The position numbers and the translations under genes are program-made. Below, piece by piece: positions 56,301 through 64,000 of a stretch of 64,000 bases of DNA (the stretch's first letter is position 1; every line of letters begins with the position of its first letter). Source of the stretch: Alligator mississippiensis (Eukaryota > Chordata > Crocodylia > Alligatoridae). The notes below the pieces were generated by a model, which was not told the DNA's origin, searched no databases, and saw only the letters and a program-made list of their open reading frames with translations. The stretch is taken from positions 253,147,956-253,211,955 of the forward strand of contig NC_081824.1 of the NCBI RefSeq assembly GCF_030867095.1, read 5' to 3'.

Positions 56301-56945
56301 CTCAGCAGCTCCCAGTTCCTAGGGATCCATCTTTTCCTTCCTCTTCCCCACCCCTCCCCTGCCCAGGTCTGCCCTCTCCTCCTTTTTATCCATAAGGCAT
56401 GTCTGCCAGCCCGCACCACCAGCACTCCATGGAGCGGAGCCACATTGGGCTTTGTGCCGCTTCTTGGCTGCTCCCAACACCCTGGGATGTGACCTTGCTC
56501 ACCCCTCGTGCTACCATATTTACTGCATACACACCCCCTTCCTTCAAATATTATGTATTGGGGTGCATGTCTTAAACAAGGACAGCTGGGGAACATGCGG
56601 GAGTCGAGCTGCTCAGTCCGTCTTCTCAAGCCAAGTGGGCAGCCAGCAGTGCCTGTGACCTCCTACAGCCGCTCTCCCTCTATTGCTGCTGCCTGTGTTT
56701 CCCCTAAGAAAACGTGTATTGACATTTTCAAGGAAAGACCTTTTTTTCCCTTCATCCCACCTTCCAAAAAAAAGCACACGTCTTATTTGAGGGCAGGTGG
56801 TACATGAGAAAATATGATATATTTCTAGGATCACCTGAGGCTCCCTGGTGCCTCACTCACTGAAGTCACTAAGAAGGTGGAATGTGAACGCAGCGCTACC
56901 TCCAGCCCAGGCGCAGGCTCCTGCCTCTGGGGAAGGCCTCCTCAC
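53306..56945 (-). other. FSTL1 intron
   Basis: Donor TTCAAG|GTGAGG at the 56946 side, acceptor at 53306. It contains the foldback MITE at about 54727-55071 and a G run near 55695-55704; the rest is unassigned. Confidence 0.7.
54727..55071. mobile_element. Foldback MITE, family 1, copy B
   Basis: Left end AAGGGCTTTATTACATGTAT, right end TACATGTATAAATGCCCTA: inverted terminal repeats. Internal AAAATGGCAGCGG (near 54835) is mirrored by GGCCGCCATTTTCTG (near 54898). Same family as 1690-1988. Confidence 0.75.
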
Positions 56946-57076
56946 CTTGAAGTATTTGTCCAGGACTTCACTGTAGTTGCTGCCCTTAGAGAACCAGCCA
57001 TCAGGGATGATCTCTGCCTCCAGCCACTGGATAACTCGACGTCGAAGCTCATCCCGGTCGGATTGGTAGCAGACAA
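56946..57076 (-). CDS. FSTL1: FSTL1 exon upstream of the EF-hands
   Basis: 131 bp: two bases complete a valine, then 43 codons. [20 protein letters not shown] and [20 protein letters not shown] match human FSTL1 with very few changes. Acceptor TTTCACAG, donor AAG|GTGAGG. This is the most upstream FSTL1 exon found here; the follistatin/Kazal and signal-peptide exons should lie right of the window. Confidence 0.97.
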
Positions 57077-57099
57077 CTGTGAAAGGGTGGAAGAGAAGC

Positions 57100-57131
<32 letters not shown>

Positions 57132-59266
57132 AGAGAAACATTTGAAGAGCAAGGCCCTGCTGTGAGTTTCCAGACCTCTCTTGCTGGTGCCACAGAAGGC
57201 GCTTGTACTGCGAAGGAGGAGTTATTTCAGTCCTGAATCAGCCATGCTGCAGGGTGAGTCATGGACAGGCCAAGAGTGACACTCTGTGGAGACGCAGGGG
57301 AACGACAATGTCTCCATCCTGCCCACTGCTTTGGCAGGTTCCTGCCACACTTGTTCATGATGCCCATGGAAGGGGGTAAAGTTTGATTTGGAGCAAACAC
57401 TTTCTCTGGCCAAATACACTTAATTCCCATTGGCTAGAAGAACATCCAAGCTAAGCGGGTCCAAGGTGTCTGCACAATACAGCAATAGCTTCCCTCATGC
57501 ACCCTTTGCCTGTGCCCCTTGGCCCAAAACCTGAGAGTCCCATCTCTTTGGAGGAGAGGGGATTTCAGTCTCCAGGGTCAGCCCCATGCCTGGCCTTTCC
57601 ACTGTCAAACAGGGGGACAGTTTATGATGACCAGGAACTGATTGTCCCAACTACCTGCCACAGACAAGCCCACAACTTTCTTCCAGTGGTCGCTGTATTG
57701 TTCACTGAAACAAAAACTCAAGGCCACATTTTAAGCTTTTCTAAATTGCCAGGTCTTCATTGAGGTCAGTGGAGCTAACAATTTGCAGCAGCCGGGGCTC
57801 CAAGCCAGACAGACGGACAGCATGGGAGGATTCTGTGAGGCCAGGTCGAAACTACTTTTTGACTGTTGGGAGGTGACAGCATAGGTGCTGAGTATGTGGG
57901 GGCCCAAGGGCCCTGGCTCCCCTTGGGTAGACGGTAGGGTAACCATCCATCCCTAATTGGGTGGCACAGTCCTGAAATGGGAACATCAGGTCCTGGTCCT
58001 GGGTTGCATGACTCTGGGGCAGCATTTGTCCTGGATTCTCAGTATTGTGCATGGATCCAGGTTTTTCATTCACCACAGAAAAATGTGGGAAATGGCGGGT
58101 TCCAGATTGCAAGGGGCTGTGGGGAGTGGGATTCAGGGGGTGCCACAGGCATGTGTGCGCGTGTGTGCGTGCACACACACACACGCACACACACACACAC
58201 GGCCAGGAATACAGCCCCAGGCAGCAGTGGAGAACAGCTCCTCCAGCTGCCTGCAGGTAAGTCTAGCGGGGAGGTACAGATCAAGGCCCCCATGGTAAGG
58301 GAAGGAGTGGGGCAGGGTCTGGGTCTGCTGCCTACCCACAGTGGTGCATGAGGCCTGGGGCCAGAGCAGAGAATGGGACAGAGCCACAGGTGGCTCATCC
58401 GGGGGGCGGTGGGAGGGCGGTGGGGTGGGCAGCAGCTCCCTGCTGCTGCACACACTCCTGGGGAGGAGGGCATGGTGGGGGCACATGCCCCCCAGATTTG
58501 TGTGCGGGGTGGAGACAGATGCGGGCTGGCCGCTGCAGGCTCAGAGCTCCCCGCTCTGCTGCCCTCCTCCCAGGAGTCCTGCGCTGGCCACACCACCAGC
58601 AAGGCACCCCCTGCCTGCCTTGCAGCAGTGGGGGGTGGGGGACGGACAACTTGTGTCCCCACTGCTGCTTGGTGGGCAGGGGGTGGCTTGCCATGGCGGC
58701 GTGGAGCTCCCAGGGCAGCGAAGCAAGGCGAGGAGCCACGAGCTCACAGCAGGCAGCCTGCATCTGCCCCTGCCCCTTGCACGGGCTCCACTCCAGTTGT
58801 GCTGCTGGGGATGGGGTGGGGGAGTATCACCTTAGCCCTGTCCCCACCAGGCAAAAATAAAAATCGGTGCCTTCAGGTGACACCATGCTCCAAAGAGGCC
58901 CTTTGCCTTAATTATGCACTGAGGTTTTGACCTGTTCAATAAGATTATCAAACATCAAAAAAGGCAAAAATATAGTAGGCACGGAATGAGAATCTTCATT
59001 CAGATGGGGAAGGGGACCCTGAGGTACAGGGAGATGATGGTCAGAACCCTATTTCTCTTAGTGGACAACCAAAGTACAGCCTGAGACTAATTCTGAGTTA
59101 CCTGACTAAAGCATAGGAGTGATTTCATTGCCCAGATTCCATTACTCTGGGAGTTGCAGCAATTAACGCTGCCACCACTCCCTCGACACAACATTTTTAG
59201 ACCTGAGGGGAGCCCCAGGCACCACCTATGCTGGAGAAAGAGAGCAGGATACAAAATAGTGAAGAC
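57077..59266 (-). other. FSTL1 intron with microsatellites
   Basis: A GA/CT run at about 57097-57137 immediately precedes the exon acceptor tract, giving it a pyrimidine-rich minus strand. A GT/CA tract lies at about 58146-58202. A MITE end like the one at 8603 (TAGGGTAACCATCCATCC) lies near 57940. GC-rich frames at 58066-58930 show no homology. Confidence 0.55.
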
Positions 59267-59451
59267 CAGTTGTTTTCAACCTTTTTTCATTTGCAAACCC
59301 CTGAAAAATTTCTAATGCAGGTGCAGGCCCCTTTGAAATGTAAGTGTGAGTATTGACATACTTTTGATTGATCATAGTCATCTTTCACAGACCCCTTAGA
59401 CATAGTTTGAGGAGCCCCAGGGGTCCATGGACCACAGATTTTAAACTACTG
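59267..59451. mobile_element. hAT-type MITE
   Basis: Left end CAGTTGTTTTCAACC, right end TTTTAAACTACTG. Flanking gtgaagac and gtatagac agree at 6 of 8. Interior related to 22604-22785 in the reverse direction. Confidence 0.75.
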
Positions 59452-59762
59452 GTATAGACTGGAGTAGGCCTTAAGCTGTTTTAATGATAGGTTAGTACAG
59501 AGTTACTTGTATCTGCTGGAACTACAGTTTGGTTCAAAGGAGAACGGGCAAAGGAAATGCTCAGGTGAGAAAAGGATGCAAAGTGTGAACCATTTTACAA
59601 AGTTTGAGCAGAACAGATGGAAACTAGGGTAAAGGTTGCAAGGTCATCTCAAGTACACTTACTGGTTTGATGACAGACTAGGCTGAGTTTAGATAATGCT
59701 TATATATGGAATAATAAACAGACATATGACTATTAGAGTAGCACCTACTAGAAACACACACA

Positions 59763-59764
<2 letters not shown>

Positions 59765-59840
<76 letters not shown>
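59765..59840. repeat. (AT)n microsatellite
   Basis: About 75 bp of alternating TA with one AAA interruption near 59809. Confidence 0.95.
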
Positions 59841-59843
<3 letters not shown>

Positions 59844-59944
59844 CCTTATTTAGTAATTTTTTTACATTTTAGCCAAGGTATGGAGAATAAAAACCAGGTT
59901 CACTGTGGAGTTTTGTTCTTAAGTCTTGAACTGAAGCTTACAAG

Positions 59945-60635
59945 GCCAGGCGACATTCTGTTTTTTTCAGTCAATTGGAACTGCAGCTATCAAAGGTCAT
60001 GAAGGGTAACAAGAAGGGTTTCTACAAGTATGCCAGTAAAAAGAGGAAGATCAGGGAACGTGTGGGTCCCTTATTGAATGGGGGAGGTACAGATGATGTA
60101 GAAAAGGCTGAAGTACTCAATGCCTTTTTCACCTCAGTATTCACAGGCAAGGTCAGCTCCCAGAGTACTGCACCTGGCAGCACAGTTTGGGGAGCAGGTG
60201 AGCAGCTGACAGTGGTGAAAGAACAGGTTGGGGACTATTTAGAAAAGCCAGACACATACAAGTCCATGGGGCTGGACACAATGTACCTGAGGGTGCTGAG
60301 GGAGTTGCCCAGTGTGACTGCAGAGCTGCTGGCCATTATTTTTTAAAACTTGTGGTAGTCAGGAGAAGTCCCAGACAATTGGAAAAGGGCAAATATAATG
60401 CCCATCTTTAAGAAAGGGAAGAAGGAGGATCCAGGGAACTGGTCAGCCTCATCTCAATCCCCGGAAAAATCATGGAGCACGTGCTCAAGGAATCAATTTC
60501 TAAGCACCTGGAGGAGAAGGTGGTGATTAGCAAGTCAGCATGGATTCACCAAGGGCAAGTCATGCCTGACCAACCCGATTGCCTTCTATGAGATGACTGG
60601 CTCTGTGGATGCGGGGAGAGCAGTGGACTTATAGT
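59945..60635 (+). mobile_element. CR1 LINE, 5' portion of a split copy
   Basis: Plus-strand CR1 reverse-transcriptase region. A frame at 59975-60346 reads KKGFYKYASKKRKIRE, LNAFFTSVFTGK and MGLDTMYLRVLREL, the region just before and into RT. It continues with degenerate KGKKEDPGNW and SHA.LTNPIAFYEM-like wording to GGAGAGCAGTGGACTT near 60632, where it is cut by a nested element. Confidence 0.9.
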
Positions 60636-61505
60636 TTCATAGTTGGTAGGGTCAGAAGGGACCTGAGCAGATCATCAAGTCTGACCCCCGTGCCATGGCA
60701 GGAAAAAGTACTGTGGTCAAACGAGCCCAGCAAGGTGTTCGTCTAACCTCCTCTTAAAGACCCCCAGGGTAGGAGCCAGCACCACTTCGCTTGGAAGTTG
60801 GTTCCAGATCCTAGCCACCCTGACAGTGAAGTAGCGCCTTCTGATGTCTAGTCTGAATCTACCCTCTGCCAGCTTGTGACCGTTATTTCTAGTCACTCCT
60901 GGTAGTGCTCGGGGGAACAGGGACTCCGCCAATGCCTGCTGGTCCCCTCTGACTAGTTTGTAACATGCCACTAGATCCCCGCTCAGCCTTCTCTTGTGGA
61001 GGCTGAACAGGTTCAGGTCCCTTAGCCTCTCCTCGTAGGGCCTGCCCTGCTGCCCCCTGATCATGCGGGTGGCCCTCCTCTGAACCCTCTCAATGCTGTC
61101 CACATCCCTCCTGAAGTGTGGTGCCCAGAACTGGATGCAGTACTCCAACTGCTGCCTGACCAATGCTGCATAGAGGGGAAGGATCATCTCCTTGGACCTG
61201 CTCGAGATGCAACTGTGGATGCATGACAAGGTGTGGTTGGCCTTCCTGACCGCATCCCCACACTGTTGGCCCATGTCCATTTTGGCATCAATAATGACTC
61301 CAAGATCCTTTTCTGCCTCTGCACTGATGAGAAGGGAGTTCCCCAGCCTGTAGGTCTGCTGCTGGTTCTTCCTCCCCAGGTGCAGCACCTTGCACTTGTC
61401 AGTGTTGAAACCCATCCTGTTCTCATCTGCCCACCCCTGTAACCTGTCTAGGTCCAATTGCAGCCTATTCCTCCCTTCTAGTGTGCTCACATCCCCCCCA
61501 CACTT
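60636..61505 (-). mobile_element. Nested CR1 LINE, opposite strand
   Basis: A 5'-truncated CR1 on the minus strand. Its last roughly 255 codons are open (61505 down to 60717): TDKCKVLHLGRKNQQQ, HSCISSRSKEMILPLYAALV, ATRMIRGQQGRPYEER and RIWNQLPSEVVLAPT. The 3' tail (plus: TTTCATAGTTGGTAGGGTCA) lies at the left edge. The open frame suggests it is younger than its host copy. Confidence 0.92.
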
Positions 61506-62587
61506 GATATATCTTGACTTTAGCAAGGCTTTTGATATTCTCCAACAACATTCTTGCAATCAAGCTAAGGAGGTATGGGGGTTGGATGAATGGATTATAA
61601 GGTGGATAGCAAACTGGCTGGATCATTAGGCTCAACAGGTAGTAATAAATGGTTCAATCGCTAGTGGGCAACCAGTATCAAGTAGAGTGTCCCAGGGCTC
61701 AGTCCTGGGGACAGTTTTGTTCAATATCTTCATCAACAACCTGAAAGATGGGATGGAGTGCACCCTTAGCAAGTTTGCAGATAACACCAAGTTGGCAGGA
61801 AGTAGTAGATATACTGGAGAGTAGGGCTAGGATTCAGAGAGACCTCAAGAAATTGAATGACTGGACTGAAAGAAATCTCATGAGGTTCAGTAAGGACAAG
61901 TGCAAAGTTCTGCATCTAGGACAGAATAATCCCATGCACTGGGACAGGCTGGGGACTGACTTGCCAAGCAACAGCTCTGTAGAAAAGGACCTGGTGGTTG
62001 CAACAGACAGTTAACAGTGTGCCCTTGTTGCTAAGAAAGCTAATGCTGGGCTGCATTAGTAGGAACATTTACAGCAGACTAAGGGAAGTGATTATTTCCC
62101 TCTATATGGCACTGGTGAGGCCACATCTGGAGTACTGTGTCCAGTTTTGGGCCCCCCATTACAGAAAGGATGTAGACATTTGTTATACGGGGGGAGACTG
62201 AGGGAACTGGGTTTATTTAATCTGCAGAAGAGAAGACTGAGGGAGGATTTGATAGCAGCCTTCAACTACCTGAAGCGGGGTTCCAAAGAGGATGGAGCTA
62301 GACTGTTCTCAGTGGTGGCAGATGACAAAACAAAGAGCAATGATCTCAAGTTGCAGCAAAGGAAGTTTAGGATATTAGGAAAAACTCTCATTAGGAGGGT
62401 AGTAAAGCATTGGAACAAGTTACCCAGAGAAGTTGTGGACTCTCCATCCTTGGAGGCTTTTAAGACTTGGCTAGACAAAGCCTTGGTTGGGATGATCTAG
62501 TTGGGGCTGGTCCTGATTTGAGCAGGGGGCTGGACTAGATGACCTCCTGAGGTCTCTTCTAGCCCTCATTTTCTGTGATTCTTTCTG
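61506..62587 (+). mobile_element. CR1 LINE, 3' portion of the split copy
   Basis: Resumes the plus-strand frame with YLDFSKAFD directly after the nested element, then [24 protein letters not shown] (decayed FADDT box), SKDKCKVLHLGQNN, and [14 protein letters not shown]. Ends CTAGCCCTCATTTTCTGTGA at about 62570, the CR1 3' tail. Multiple frameshifts. Confidence 0.9.
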
Positions 62588-64000
62588 AATTGTCCAACTG
62601 CAAGTGTATCTGGGTAGTGCTATATAAAGACTTTGTTTTGAAAGACGGTCCTTTCCCTAACAGGATGGCCACCTGTTAAAGGCTTTTTAAGACTTGAGGA
62701 CTTAGAAATTTTAAGGTGACTTTGCTTTCAAACATTGATTATAAGCATTTTATAAATTTTAATCATTTGCTTGCCATGCCTTATCTGCACTGCTTAATTA
62801 GTTACATCTTTTCTGCTTTTTGTTAGTGAATTTGCTATTAAAAATTGAAATATCCTTATGTTGTGAGTATTTAATTTGGTGGGACTGGCTCTTCAAACCG
62901 TTCTTGGTTCTCAGGATCCATCTGAAGGTCAACAATAGTCACCATCACAGTGGCAGCTGACTGTGCCATTGCCATTAGCACAGCAGCAGCCAGTGCTGCC
63001 CCAGGCATGCAGCTACCTTTGCTATGCCCTCCAGGGAGACCTGTAGGCCAGATGATGTGGCCCAGTGCACTGGAGCAGGTTAGTGCACAGGATTGGCCTA
63101 TGACCTGATTTGGTGCACGGTGTCAGTCCATGGGCATAATCTGGCCACAGACTAACACCACAAGATGACCTAATCCATCTTGAGGACTGACCCCACACCA
63201 CTCATCCAGCCTGCTGGACTGGATGGGTTTGGCACCACTGCTATTACCCATTATGGACATGTAAGCGTCCCCATTATAGGAACAGAGCTAGTGTAGCAGG
63301 GGCTTGGGCACAGGACACCTATCAGGTAACACAGCATCTAGAAAAGCCCCTCCCAGACTGCTTACCTGGACTGCAAACCAGGAAGACAGATGGGACAGGC
63401 AAGGAATAGGGAACAGCTGGGGGAACATTGTACACAACAACCATGAGCCAGTCACAGAGGCACAGGCAGAGATCCCGGACTGGTTGGTAAGGCTGCATGG
63501 ATCACATTTGAAGCTGCTGGAGGCGGCATGTTGGGGTGAAGCACCAGGAAAGCTCCAGAGGAGTGGAGCCACACTCCCTCACTCCAGAGGAGTGGAAGCC
63601 TCCTCCCTCACTGGACAGGAGATGCAGTGGATGGCAGGTAGCAAGCAGTTTGGCCTGAGGGACTCCCAGTAACTTGGCTGACCCCAGGTGGGCAGGCGGG
63701 TAGCACCTAGGGAACTGGGAGGGGAGTAGCCAGAACCAAGGAATGAGGCTCAGGAAGAAGCAGGAGGTGGGAAAGGCCTGCAGTAGCTGGAGCCCTCAGG
63801 CTTCCAGAAGGGCTATTGCACTGTTTGGAATGACTCACCAAAGGAGCCCTGGTTTTGTTTATTTGTTTGGACTTGTGACCCTTAAAAAGTAAGGCTTTGG
63901 AACAGGGTCCAGTGTTCCTTAAAGAGGCAAAGCTAGAGGCAAAGGAGAAAGGAAAATCAGAGGGGGTACAGTATGAGGCTTGAAAGAAAAGCTGTCAACA
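62588..64000. other. Probable FSTL1 intron, nothing coding found
   Basis: The upstream FSTL1 exons (Kazal/follistatin region) were sought on the minus strand and not found. 63480-63960 has purine-rich repeat wording resembling 28500-30200. Confidence 0.45.

Noticed and set aside
58066..58930. Several long overlapping frames in GC-rich intron sequence
   Set aside because: Frames are open in most registers on both strands because of low stop-codon frequency; none shows homology.
57077..64000. Search for the upstream FSTL1 Kazal/follistatin exons
   Set aside because: No matching segment found; probably right of the window.

Overview
This is nuclear DNA of an amniote vertebrate. Two split host genes lie on the minus strand, and the rest is intron or intergenic sequence filled with transposons. 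The host genes are LRRC58 (first coding exon, 21507-21994) and FSTL1 (six C-terminal coding exons between 48028 and 57076). The pair and its orientation match the LRRC58-FSTL1 neighbourhood on human 3q13.33. CR1 LINEs, many hAT-type MITEs and a gammaretrovirus-like provirus, with no L1 or Alu seen, point to a sauropsid. A crocodilian is my best guess and a turtle is possible; this is inference from repeat style.

Layout. 1-21506 is LRRC58 intron 1 or flank; exons 2-4 were not found and should lie left of the window. It holds CR1 fragments (4466-4800, 5785-7735, 20190-20352), hAT-like elements with CAGGGGTGGGCAA-type ends (13309-14475, 14705-15487, 17018-17724), foldback MITEs and a TG-rich minisatellite (20930-21375). 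21500-22210 is a CpG island covering the LRRC58 exon and promoter. 22600-27060 holds a textbook hAT MITE with a perfect 8-bp target duplication (23783-24000), an unexplained cluster of short minus-strand ORFs (24136-25038) and a solo LTR (26327-27059). 27064-33939 is intergenic, with a CR1 copy that was itself hit by a SINE-like insertion (32053-32419).

33944-42782 is a complete provirus on the minus strand. It has two 504-bp LTRs differing at 4 sites, a 4-bp CCTT target duplication, a histidine-tRNA primer-binding site, a splice donor, gag, in-frame UAG, pro-pol, a small ORF with a membrane segment, env and a polypurine tract. Gag and env are open; pol carries two nonsense codons and a frameshift.

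44008-57076 is the 3' half of FSTL1: a probable long 3' UTR, then exons encoding the C-terminal tail, the VWC-like domain, two EF-hand exons and the domain before them. Exon phases and splice sites agree throughout. Introns and UTR hold further hAT elements. 57077-64000 continues FSTL1 intron and contains a plus-strand CR1 split by a nested minus-strand CR1 (60636-61505).

There is no operon-like organisation. The two host genes are transcribed in the same direction, LRRC58 downstream of FSTL1. The provirus sits between them in the same orientation, just past the likely FSTL1 poly(A) site.
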